Shown here: positions 36,543-44,563 of the stretch, one piece after another | Position numbering within the stretch: the stretch's first letter is position 1 | Layout: the number at the start of each line of letters is the position of its first letter | From: DATAAP01 sp041690495 | GTDB taxonomy: Bacteria > Pseudomonadota > Alphaproteobacteria > CACIAM-22H2 | DNA: 64,000 nt | Reading direction: 5' to 3' | NCBI GenBank assembly: GCA_041690495.1 | Contig: JAWLHE010000009.1 | Location: 124,001 to 188,000 of the forward strand | The notes under the pieces: generated by a model | The model's database searches: none | What the model was told of the DNA's origin: nothing | Seen by the model: only the letters and a program-made list of their open reading frames with translations | Made by a program: the position numbers and the translations under genes

Positions 36543-36818
36543 ATGTCCCGCATTCTGTGCTTCACGTCGATTCTTCTACTCGCCGCCTGCGCTATCGATC
36601 CGCACGGCGGCTACACGCCGGTGCGCGACGGTGCGCCGTCCTTCGAGGAGGCTAACGCGCAGTGCTGGGAACGCTCGATGTCGCTCCTCGGCGGGCTAGG
36701 GATGGATTCAGCGCGCAATCGTGCCTACGATTCGTGCATGCGCGAGAACGGCTGGGCGGACCCGCGCAGGAAGCCCGAGCCGCCGCCGGCCAGGACGCCC
36801 GCTTCATCCGGGCGCTAG
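36543..36818 (+). CDS. small putative lipoprotein
   Basis: 91 residues. Signal peptide with lipobox LLAAC (MSRILCFTSILLLAAC, lipidated Cys16), then a short soluble part with three further Cys (AQCWERS, DSCMRENGW) and a Pro-rich tail. AAGGAG upstream of ATG 36543. No family recognised; Cys-containing small lipoproteins of this look are common in Rhizobiales. Lies inside the homogentisate operon, between hmgA and fahA, without obvious link to the pathway. Confidence 0.75.
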   Translation: MSRILCFTSILLLAACAIDPHGGYTPVRDGAPSFEEANAQCWERSMSLLGGLGMDSARNRAYDSCMRENGWADPRRKPEPPPARTPASSGR

Positions 36819-36861
36819 GGGCTGCTAACGTCCGTCCGCACCGGGGGAGGATGGACGGACG

Positions 36862-37866
36862 ATGAAGCTGGGAACGCTGAAGGAGGGGGGCCGCGACGGA
36901 ACGCTGGTCGTCGTCTCGCGCGATCTCGCGCGGGCCGTGAAGGTCCCGTCGATCGCGCGGACGCTGCAGGCGGCGCTCGACGAGTGGAAGGACGTGCATG
37001 CCGAGCTCGCGGCGGTCTATCGCCTGCTCAACGAGGACCATCTCAACTGCTGCGGCGACGAGCGCGCGTTCGAACTGGACGTGACGCGGCTCGCCTCGCC
37101 GCTGCCGCGTGCCTACCAGTTCGCCGACGGGAGCGCCTATCTCAATCACGTCGAGCTGGTGCGCAAGGCCCGCGGCGCGGAGATGCCGCCGTCCTTCTAC
37201 TCCGACCCGCTGATGTACCAGGGCGGTTCCGACGGGTTCCTCGGACCGTGCGACGACGTGCCGGCGAGCGAGGAGGCGTACGGCATCGATTTCGAGGCGG
37301 AGGTCGCGGTCGTCACCGACGACGTGCCGATGGCGGTGACCCCGGAGGCGGCGCGTCGCCATATCAAGCTTCTGATGCTGGTCAACGACGTCAGCCTGCG
37401 CAATCTCGTGCCCGGCGAGCTCGCCAAGGGCTTTGGCTTCTTCCAGTCCAAGCCTGCCTCAAGCTTCTCGCCGGTGGCGGTGACGCCTGAGGAGCTGGGC
37501 GGCGCATGGGACGGCGGCAAGATCAACCTGCCGCTCGTCAGCCATCTCAACGGCGAATGGTTCGGCAACCCCAACGCCGGCATCGACATGAATTTCGACT
37601 TCGGCCAGTTGATTGCCCATGCCGCGCGCACGCGCGCACTGGCTGCCGGCACGATCGTCGGCTCCGGTACCGTGTCGAACCGCGATCGCAAGACCGGCTC
37701 GTCCTGCCTCGCCGAGAAGCGCACATTGGAGACGCTCGACCACGGCAAGCCGACGACGCCGTTCATGAAGTTCGGCGACCGCATCCGTATCGAGATGCTC
37801 GACAAGAACGGCCGCTCGATCTTCGGCGCCATCGACCAGAAGATCGTGCGCTACACGCCGGCCTGA
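36862..37866 (+). CDS. fahA: fumarylacetoacetate hydrolase
   Basis: 334 residues. Final step of tyrosine breakdown: fumarylacetoacetate to fumarate and acetoacetate. FAH fold with the metal site YGIDFEAEVAVVTDDVP (Glu-x-Glu type), MLVNDVSLRNLVPGELAKGFGFFQSKPASSFSPVAVTPEELG and AGTIVGSGTVSNRD. This is the subtype with MKLGTLKEGGRDGTLVVVSRDL at the N-terminus. GGGGGAGG upstream. Confidence 0.95.
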   Translation: MKLGTLKEGGRDGTLVVVSRDLARAVKVPSIARTLQAALDEWKDVHAELAAVYRLLNEDHLNCCGDERAFELDVTRLASPLPRAYQFADGSAYLNHVELVRKARGAEMPPSFYSDPLMYQGGSDGFLGPCDDVPASEEAYGIDFEAEVAVVTDDVPMAVTPEAARRHIKLLMLVNDVSLRNLVPGELAKGFGFFQSKPASSFSPVAVTPEELGGAWDGGKINLPLVSHLNGEWFGNPNAGIDMNFDFGQLIAHAARTRALAAGTIVGSGTVSNRDRKTGSSCLAEKRTLETLDHGKPTTPFMKFGDRIRIEMLDKNGRSIFGAIDQKIVRYTPA

Positions 37867-37933
37867 CGGCGTTGGCAGCGCGCCGTCGGCGCTGTTACAG
37901 TCCGGCCAGCTGATCTTCAGGGGAAACGACCGA

Positions 37934-38581
37934 ATGAAACTCCACGGCTACTTCCGCTCGTCCGCGGCATTCCGCGTGCGCATCGCGCTCAATCTCAAGG
38001 GGCTCGCCTACGACAACGCGTTTCATCATCTGCGCAAGGGCGAGCAGCGCGCGCCGGGCTTCCTCAAACTCAATCCGATGGGTCTCGTGCCGGCGCTGGA
38101 GGACGGACCGCATACCCTCACGCAGTCGCTGGCGATCATCGAGTATCTCGACGAGACCCATCCTCAACCGCCGCTGCTGCCGAAGGATCCAGTCGAGCGG
38201 GCGCGCGTGCGCGCCCTGGCGCTGTCGATCGCCTGCGATATCCATCCGCTCAACAATCTGCGCGTCCTGAACTACCTGAAGGGCGATCTCAAGCTGTCCG
38301 ACGCGCAGCACGATGCGTGGTACCGCCACTGGATCATAGAAGGTTTCACCGGCCTCGAAGGCATGCTGAAGACCGGCGGGACCGACCGGTTCTGCCACGG
38401 CGACGCGCCGACGCTTGCCGATATCTGTCTCGTTCCGCAGGTGTTCAACGCCAAGCGCTTGCTCGATGACGCCACGCTCGCGGCATTCCCGACGATCATG
38501 CGCGTCTTCGGCAACTGCATGAAGCTGGAAGCCTTCGACAAGGCGCAGCCGTCGAAGCAGCCGGACGCCGAAGCGGCCTGA
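37934..38581 (+). CDS. maiA: maleylacetoacetate isomerase
   Basis: 215 residues, zeta-class glutathione transferase. Isomerises maleylacetoacetate to fumarylacetoacetate using glutathione. SSAAFRVRIALNLKGL holds the catalytic Ser-Ser-x-x-x-x-R; then QSLAIIEYLDETHPQPPLLP, ACDIHPLNNLRVLNYL and DICLVPQVFNAKR. AGGGGA upstream of ATG 37934. Completes the hppD-hmgA-fahA-maiA route. A second paralogue lies at 52 kb. Confidence 0.96.
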   Translation: MKLHGYFRSSAAFRVRIALNLKGLAYDNAFHHLRKGEQRAPGFLKLNPMGLVPALEDGPHTLTQSLAIIEYLDETHPQPPLLPKDPVERARVRALALSIACDIHPLNNLRVLNYLKGDLKLSDAQHDAWYRHWIIEGFTGLEGMLKTGGTDRFCHGDAPTLADICLVPQVFNAKRLLDDATLAAFPTIMRVFGNCMKLEAFDKAQPSKQPDAEAA

Positions 38582-38589
38582 AACGCCGC

Positions 38590-39336
38590 TCAGCGCTTGC
38601 GGGCGCCGGCGATCAGCCTTTTCAGCGTCTGAAGATCGGCAGCGCCGGGCACGACCTTGTCGCCGATGATAAAGGCCGGCGTGCCGTTGATCGCCAGGTC
38701 GCGCGCAAGCTGGCGGTTCCTGTCAAGCATCGCGTCTATCTCGGGCTTTCCCATGTCCGCCTTGAGGCGTGCCACGTCGAGCCCGGCTTCGCCGGCGATC
38801 CTTGTTATGGTCTGCTCGTCGAAGCCGCCGCGATGGCGCAGCAGGCGCTCGTGCATCGCCAGATACTTGCCCTGCATGTTCGCGGCAAGGGCGGCGCGCG
38901 CCGCCACCACCGAGTCCGGACCGAGTATCGGCAGCTCCTTGAAGACGAAGCGGAGCTTGGCGTCGCCCCTGAGCAGCTCCGTCAGTGTCGGCGCGACCTG
39001 TTTGCAATAAGGGCAGCGATAATCGAAGAACTCGACGATCGTCACGTCCCCTTGCGGATTGCCGGCGATCGGCGCGTCGCCATCGTTGAGGATCTGGTCG
39101 CTTTTGGCGCTGAGCGCGGCGCTGCGTTCGCGCTCCGCCTCGCGGCGGCGCTTCTCCTCGAGCCCCTCGACCGCCTCGATGATGATCTCGGGATTGTTCA
39201 GCAGATACTCGCGCACGATCCCCTCGATCTGCTCGCGGGTCATCGGCTGCGACGATGGAGACTGGGCATGAGCCGGTGTCAGTGCCGCGATTGCGACGCA
39301 CGCGATGATGACGAGAGATCTGAGGATGAGGGGCAC
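38590..39336 (-). CDS. DsbA-family thiol-disulfide protein
   Basis: 248 residues. Signal peptide (LVIIACVAIAALTPAHAQ), an N-terminal helical segment (TREQIEGIVREYLLNNPEIIIEAVEGLEE) as in Com1/ScsC-type oligomeric DsbA relatives, then the thioredoxin fold with active site CPYC in VEFFDYRCPYCKQVAP, and cis-Pro loop NGTPAFIIGDKVVPG. Periplasmic oxidase or isomerase. GTG 39336 is chosen as start because GGAG lies 8 bases ahead and no ATG fits. A charged heptad-like region may form the oligomer. Confidence 0.92.
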   Translation of the reverse strand: MPLILRSLVIIACVAIAALTPAHAQSPSSQPMTREQIEGIVREYLLNNPEIIIEAVEGLEEKRRREAERERSAALSAKSDQILNDGDAPIAGNPQGDVTIVEFFDYRCPYCKQVAPTLTELLRGDAKLRFVFKELPILGPDSVVAARAALAANMQGKYLAMHERLLRHRGGFDEQTITRIAGEAGLDVARLKADMGKPEIDAMLDRNRQLARDLAINGTPAFIIGDKVVPGAADLQTLKRLIAGARKR

Positions 39337-39398
39337 GATGCTGCTCCGTTGGACGGCGGCATTGTCGCGGCAGGGGAGGGCCGATACAAGCGGCGCGG

Positions 39399-40214
39399 TT
39401 ACCGCGTGAGTAAAATCTCCGCGACATAGCCGCTCGCCACCGGCTTGCCCCCGGCGGTGAGGGCGGGCGGAAGCTGGTGCCGGAGCGCGCCCACCGCGAC
39501 GAAGGCGATATCGACCTGCGCCCGGCGGTCGCGCGGCCAGAAGCCGCCGTAGATCGCGGTCAGATCGAGCGCCTCGAGATGCCAACGCCCGGCCTGGCCG
39601 AGGGCCGGCCCGCGCAGGACGTTCTTCATGCCGCGGTCGCTGAGCGCTGCGAATTCAATCGTGCTGTCCTCGATGCGGTTTCCGCCGAGTCCGGCGAAGC
39701 GGAACTCGATGGTGCGATCATGGCCAGGCAGATCGCCGGTGAAGACGTGGTCGACGAGCTGCATTCCGCGCGGCGTTCCGCCCTTGAAGCCGACCACGAC
39801 GCGCAGGCCGCGCGGCAACCCGTCGCCGGTGCCGCCGCGGTAGAGCGCCGGGTCGAGATACCAGCCGATATGCAGATATGGCGCCGCGAGCAGCGACGTA
39901 GCGATGCGCCGGCCGAGCAGGGTTCCGCCGGGCGCGTCGATGCACAGCACCGGCACACCCGACAGCTCGACGACACGGAAGCCGGATGCCCCTTGCGACG
40001 GACTGCGGAACCAGTCCCGCGGCGGGGCAGCGGGATCGAATCCGGGCTCCGGGCCGAGGACGATGGAGCGGCCATTGGCGGTGGCGAGCGGCGCCGGCGG
40101 CCGCTCTGCGCAGGCCGCCAGCGAAGGCCCGAGCAGCGCCGTGGCGAGCGCACCGTGCAGGAACTGTCGGCGCTTGGCGCGCCCCGCGCCGGATCCGGTA
40201 TCCGATCCCCCCAT
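39399..40214 (-). CDS. DUF3047-like Tat lipoprotein
   Basis: 271 residues. N-terminus KRRQFLHGALATALLGPSLAAC has a twin-arginine-like start and a lipobox (Cys35), so probably Tat-exported and lipidated. The body (DWFRSPSQGASGFRVVELSG, LLAAPYLHIGWYLDPALYRGG, GLRVVVGFKGG, IYGGFWPRDRRAQVDIAFVAVG) resembles DUF3047 beta-sandwich proteins, function unknown. Own transcription unit between the DsbA-like and M48 genes. Confidence 0.75.
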   Translation of the reverse strand: MGGSDTGSGAGRAKRRQFLHGALATALLGPSLAACAERPPAPLATANGRSIVLGPEPGFDPAAPPRDWFRSPSQGASGFRVVELSGVPVLCIDAPGGTLLGRRIATSLLAAPYLHIGWYLDPALYRGGTGDGLPRGLRVVVGFKGGTPRGMQLVDHVFTGDLPGHDRTIEFRFAGLGGNRIEDSTIEFAALSDRGMKNVLRGPALGQAGRWHLEALDLTAIYGGFWPRDRRAQVDIAFVAVGALRHQLPPALTAGGKPVASGYVAEILLTR

Positions 40215-40314
40215 GACACCGCCTGACGTCCTTGTCGAATCGAAGCGGTACTAGAGCCGAAAGATTGCCGCGTCTTCAACGGTCAATATCGGTCGCGCGG
40301 CGATCCGACGCGCC

Positions 40315-41667
40315 TTACTGCTCTTTATCGGGCTTCTCGGCGGCGCGGCGAATGTCCTGCGCGCGCAGCCAGCCGGCGGAGCCGGCGGGCAGGGTGCGCT
40401 CGGCGCGCTCTGCGAAGGTGCGCGCCTCCGGCTTGCGCCGCTGCAGCAACGCGCGCTCGGCTTGTGCCAGCGACGCCATCCCGAGCTGGCCGTCGCGCCC
40501 ATAGGCGACGGCGAGCAGGCGCCACAGTTCGCTGCTGTCGCTTTCGGTGCGCCGCGCCGCCTCGAGATTGGCGATGGCAGCGCGGATCGCTTCGGGCGCG
40601 TGGCTCTCGACCTGCACGCGTGCGAGGTCGATCCGCAGCAGCGGCTCGCCCGGCAGCAGCTCCACCGCCTTCGTATAGAGCGGCTCCGCCTCTCTGGCCT
40701 TGCCGCTCTCGAACACCATCTGGCCTTTCAGCTCGTAGAGGTAGCCGTCGTTCGGCCGTTCGGCGATGAGCTGGTCCATCAGCGCGAGCGCCCTGGGATA
40801 GTCGGGCCGGCGCGAATACGCGATGGCTCGCGCATAGCGGGCCTCGAAGCTGGCGTCGCCTTCCTTGTAGGTCTGCAGCGCACGCGAGGGGTCGATGAAT
40901 GCCATCAGCTTCGCCCGCATGCGGCGGTGCTTCTCGGCGAATTCCGGCTTGATCGGAGTATCGGTGTAGCGCGAAGTAGTAAGAAAGTGGCGCACGAATT
41001 CGACGCGCTCGCGGCTGATCGGATGCGTGCGCACATAGGGATCCTGGCGGCCGACCGCGATCAGCTCCTGGTCGGCGAGGATGTCGAGAAATTCCATCAT
41101 CCCGCGCGCCGACTGTTGCGTCCGTTCGAGCAGGTTGACGCCGGCCTGGTCGGCCGACCTCTCCATCTCGCGGCTGTAGCGCAGCAGGCCGCGCTGGGCG
41201 GACTGGGTGCCGCCCATGATTATGGCCGCACCGGCATCCGGGCGCCCCGTCGCCACCGCCGCGGCGGCACCGAGGACCATCGCCAGGATCGCCTCGGTGG
41301 TCGCCCCCGACAGGCCGTCCCGAAGCCGCGCCAGGTGGCCCCCGCTGATATGGCCGGTTTCATGGGCGATCACGCCGATCACCTGGCCGGCATGGTCGGA
41401 GCGGACCAGCAGGCCGGTATTGATGAACATGTTGAGGCCGTTCGCCACGAAGGCGTTGAGCGTAGGGTCGTTCACGAGGTGGACGCGGATTGCGGCAGGA
41501 TCGAGGCCGGCTGCCGCGAAAAGTGGCGTCGCAAACTCGCGGATGGTAGTTTCCACCTCCGCGTCGCGGACGAAGGATATCCTTTGTTGCGCGTGGGTTG
41601 GTGCCAACCCCAATGGCCCGATCGCGGCCACGGCACCGGCCAGCAGGAAAAAAATGCGCTTCAACAA
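40315..41667 (-). CDS. M48 family metalloprotease with TPR region (BepA-like)
   Basis: 450 residues. Signal peptide (FFLLAGAVAAIGPLGLAPTHAQ), then an M48 peptidase with zinc motif HETGH at residues 102-106 and the third ligand region in MERSADQAGVNLL, followed by TPR-like helices from about 260 (DYPRALALMDQLIAERPNDGYLYELKGQ...). Periplasmic quality control of outer-membrane protein assembly in BepA relatives. Divergent from the GGT-like gene with an 18-base gap. Confidence 0.94.
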   Translation of the reverse strand: MLKRIFFLLAGAVAAIGPLGLAPTHAQQRISFVRDAEVETTIREFATPLFAAAGLDPAAIRVHLVNDPTLNAFVANGLNMFINTGLLVRSDHAGQVIGVIAHETGHISGGHLARLRDGLSGATTEAILAMVLGAAAAVATGRPDAGAAIIMGGTQSAQRGLLRYSREMERSADQAGVNLLERTQQSARGMMEFLDILADQELIAVGRQDPYVRTHPISRERVEFVRHFLTTSRYTDTPIKPEFAEKHRRMRAKLMAFIDPSRALQTYKEGDASFEARYARAIAYSRRPDYPRALALMDQLIAERPNDGYLYELKGQMVFESGKAREAEPLYTKAVELLPGEPLLRIDLARVQVESHAPEAIRAAIANLEAARRTESDSSELWRLLAVAYGRDGQLGMASLAQAERALLQRRKPEARTFAERAERTLPAGSAGWLRAQDIRRAAEKPDKEQ

Positions 41668-41684
41668 AGTCTAGGGTTCCTCGC

Positions 41685-43292
41685 TTGAATCTGGAACGTA
41701 AGCAGCCGGTTGCCCGGCGTCAACGCAAGTACCCGGCCATATTCGCTGCGCTCTGCCTGCTTCTCGGCGGGTGCAATGTCGGGCGCGAGACTACCGGCGT
41801 CCCGCCAGGCTTTCTCGGCGGCGTCGCCGCCGACGAGCCGCGCGCGGCGCTTGTGGGTCGCGACATTCTGGCAGCCGGAGGCAGCGCCGTCGATGCGGTC
41901 GTGGCCGCCTATTTCGCGCTGTCGGTCACGCTTCCTTCGCGCGCTGGGCTGGGCGGAGGCGGCATGTGCCTGGCGTACGATCCGCGGCTCAACCGCGTCG
42001 AGGCGCTCGACTTTACCGCACACGCGCCGGCGGCGTCCGGCAGCGCGTCCGTGCCGGCAAATGTCCGGGGCATGCTCACGCTCTACGGCCGCCAGGGCAG
42101 GCTCCGCTGGGAGCAGCTCGTGGCTCCGGCGGAGAGCCTCGCGCGGTTCGGCGCGCCTGTGTCGCGGGCGCTGGCTGCGGACCTGGCCGCGGCAGCACCG
42201 GTGCTGGCGCGCGACGACGCGGCACGACGTATTTTCCTGCGCGACGACGGGACGCCGTTCGCGGAAGGCGATACGCTGTCTCGGCCGGAGCTGGCCAATG
42301 TCCTCACGGCGTTGCGCGTGCAGGGCGGGATCGAACTCTATCAGGGGGCTCTCGCCGCGCGATTCGCGGAGGCGGCGACGCAGGCGGGCGCGGCGATCAC
42401 GGTGGAGGACATGCGCGCGGTCGCGGCGACGCCCAAGGCCAGCATCATCGTTCGCCATGACGATCTCGTCGTGCACTTCGCGCCGCCGCCGGCGGTGGTC
42501 GGCGTCGTCGAGGCGCAGCTTTTCGCGGCACTGGCGCCGCGCTGGCGCCGCGCTTCGTCCGACGAGCGCGCCCATCTGCTGGCGGAGGCCGAGCTGCGGG
42601 TGGCGCAGGATCGTGCGCGCTGGTTGGCGCAAGACCTGTCGACCATGGTGCCGGCCGCGACCCTGGTCTCGGAGCGGCATATCGACGAGCTGATGGCGAG
42701 CTATCGGGCCGACCGCCGCACCGCGAGCCCGCCGTCGGGATCGCTGTTGCGGCAGCGGATCGTCAACACGGCAACCGCCGGCGTGGTGGCGGTCGATCGG
42801 GACGGCGGCGCGGCGGCGTGCAGCTTCACGATGAACGAACTGTTCGGTCTGGGCCGCATGGCCGGTCGCACCGGCATGCTGCTGGCGGCGGCACCTGACA
42901 ATGCAGGGCGCGGCCCGCAGATGCTCGGGCCGGTCCTGGCGGCGATGGCGCGTGGCGGCCGTATCGTGTTCGGCAGCACGTCTTCGGGCGGCTGGCCGCA
43001 GGCGAGCGCCACGGTACAGGTCATGCTCCGCGCGATCGTCGACGAGCGCCCGCTCGAAGAGGCGATCGATGCGGCGCGCATACACAATCCCGGCGACGGT
43101 GACGAAGTCCTGGTCGAGGCAGCGGTGCAGGCGCGCACGCCGGGCTTCGCGCCGCGCGGCTACGATCCCACGGTCGTGCCTGTGCTCGGGGCGGTCAATG
43201 CGATCTTCTGCCCGGAAGGACTGTTCGAGAACGCGGAGGCTTGCCAGTTCCGCGCCGACCGGCGCGGAACCGGTCTCACGGCGGGGGGCTGA
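41685..43292 (+). CDS. gamma-glutamyltransferase-like lipoprotein
   Basis: 535 residues. Signal with lipobox (FAALCLLLGGC, Cys27). Ntn-hydrolase of the GGT family: GRDILAAGGSAVDAVVAAYFALSVTLPSRAGLGGGGMC is the conserved N-terminal block. The autocatalytic Thr is probably in NTATAGVVAVDRDGG; canonical GGTs have Thr-Thr-His there, here Thr-Ala-Gly. The late block GSTSSGGWPQASATVQVM and DAARIHNP match the small subunit. Divergent member, so glutathione activity is unproven. TTG 41685 with AGGG upstream is the best start. Followed three bases later by the aminotransferase. Confidence 0.82.
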   Translation: MNLERKQPVARRQRKYPAIFAALCLLLGGCNVGRETTGVPPGFLGGVAADEPRAALVGRDILAAGGSAVDAVVAAYFALSVTLPSRAGLGGGGMCLAYDPRLNRVEALDFTAHAPAASGSASVPANVRGMLTLYGRQGRLRWEQLVAPAESLARFGAPVSRALAADLAAAAPVLARDDAARRIFLRDDGTPFAEGDTLSRPELANVLTALRVQGGIELYQGALAARFAEAATQAGAAITVEDMRAVAATPKASIIVRHDDLVVHFAPPPAVVGVVEAQLFAALAPRWRRASSDERAHLLAEAELRVAQDRARWLAQDLSTMVPAATLVSERHIDELMASYRADRRTASPPSGSLLRQRIVNTATAGVVAVDRDGGAAACSFTMNELFGLGRMAGRTGMLLAAAPDNAGRGPQMLGPVLAAMARGGRIVFGSTSSGGWPQASATVQVMLRAIVDERPLEEAIDAARIHNPGDGDEVLVEAAVQARTPGFAPRGYDPTVVPVLGAVNAIFCPEGLFENAEACQFRADRRGTGLTAGG

Positions 43293-43295
43293 CCC

Positions 43296-44453
43296 GTGGC
43301 GCTGAAGGTCGCGCGGCGCGGTGGCATCTCGCCGTTCATCGTCATGGATGTGATGCGCGCGGCGAACGTCCGCGATCGTGCCGCGGCGAGCGCGGCCGAT
43401 CGCACCATCCATCTCGAGGTCGGCCAGCCGGGGACGCCGGCGCCGCGCATTGTGCGCGATGCGGCGATCGCGGCGCTGGGAAGCGAGCGGCTCGGCTACA
43501 CCGACGCGCTCGGGATGCCGGCGCTGCGCGAGCGCATCGCACGCCACTATCGCGAAACCTACGGCGTGGCGGTGGCGCCCGAGCGCGTAGTCATCACCAC
43601 CGGCTCGTCGGGAGCATTCCTGCTCGGCTTCCTCGCGGCGTTCGACCACGGCGATCGCGTGGCGCTCGCCGAGCCCGGCTATCCGGCCTATCACAACATC
43701 CTGACGGCGCTTGGAATCGCGCCGGTCGGCATAGCCGCCGACGAGGCCAGCCGCTTTCAACCGACGCCGGGGCTGCTCGACCGCGCCGGTGCGATCGACG
43801 GGCTGATCGTTGCGAGTCCGGCCAACCCGACCGGCAGCATGATGGCACCGGACGAGCTTGCCGCGATCGTGCGCTGGTGCCGCGACCATGGCGTACGGCT
43901 CGTCTCCGACGAGATCTATCACGGCATCACCTACGGCATGCCGGCGGCCACCGCGCTCGCCTACGGCGACGAGGCGATCGTCATCAACAGTTTTTCGAAA
44001 TACTTCTCGATGACGGGCTGGCGGCTCGGCTGGATGGTCGTGCCGCCCGACCTGATGCGATCGGTCGAAGTGCTGGCGCAGAATTTCTTCATCTCGCCGC
44101 CGACGCTGGCGCAGCTCGCGGCAGTCGCCGCGTTCGACGCACGCGAGGAACTCGACGCCAATGTCGCGCGCTATCGCGCCAACCGCGATCTGCTGCTCGA
44201 GCTGCTGCCCGAAGCCGGGTTCGAGCGGTTCGCGCCGGCCGACGGCGCATTCTATCTCTACGCCGACATCGCGCATCTCACCAACGACAGCGAGGCGTTC
44301 TGCAAGCGGATGCTGGCCGAAGCCGGCGTCGCGGCAACCCCGGGCACCGATTTTGACCGCGGCCGAGGCCGCGCCTTCATGCGCTTCTCCTATGCCGGCA
44401 CGATGGACGACATGGCAGAGGCAGCGCGACGCCTGAAGGAATGGCGGCGGTAA
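43296..44453 (+). CDS. PLP-dependent class I/II aminotransferase
   Basis: 385 residues, fold type I. HLEVGQPGTPAPRIV and LGYTDALGMPALRERIARHY at the N-terminus, VASPANPTGSMM, DEIYHGITYG, and the PLP Lys in INSFSKYFSMTGWRLGWMV. Substrate not predictable. GTG 43296 is the start, with GGGGGG upstream; it begins three bases after the GGT-like stop, so the two form an operon. The 3' end faces rne across a strong hairpin. Confidence 0.93.
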   Translation: MALKVARRGGISPFIVMDVMRAANVRDRAAASAADRTIHLEVGQPGTPAPRIVRDAAIAALGSERLGYTDALGMPALRERIARHYRETYGVAVAPERVVITTGSSGAFLLGFLAAFDHGDRVALAEPGYPAYHNILTALGIAPVGIAADEASRFQPTPGLLDRAGAIDGLIVASPANPTGSMMAPDELAAIVRWCRDHGVRLVSDEIYHGITYGMPAATALAYGDEAIVINSFSKYFSMTGWRLGWMVVPPDLMRSVEVLAQNFFISPPTLAQLAAVAAFDAREELDANVARYRANRDLLLELLPEAGFERFAPADGAFYLYADIAHLTNDSEAFCKRMLAEAGVAATPGTDFDRGRGRAFMRFSYAGTMDDMAEAARRLKEWRR

Positions 44454-44500
44454 GGCGATCGCGAGAGAAGAGAAGGGACCGAAGGACCCGGGCCGCGAGA

Positions 44501-44530
44501 GCCGGGGCGTCGCGCATGCGACGCCCCGGC
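44501..44530. terminator. bidirectional hairpin between aminotransferase and rne
   Basis: GCCGGGGCGTCGC / GCGACGCCCCGGC, a 13-bp perfect stem with loop GCAT, lies in the short gap between the two convergent stops (44453 and 44564). No U-tract on either strand, but stability and position support a shared transcription end. Confidence 0.6.
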
Positions 44531-44563
44531 GCCTCAGGGGGAACGTCTGTCCGTGCGTTGCGC

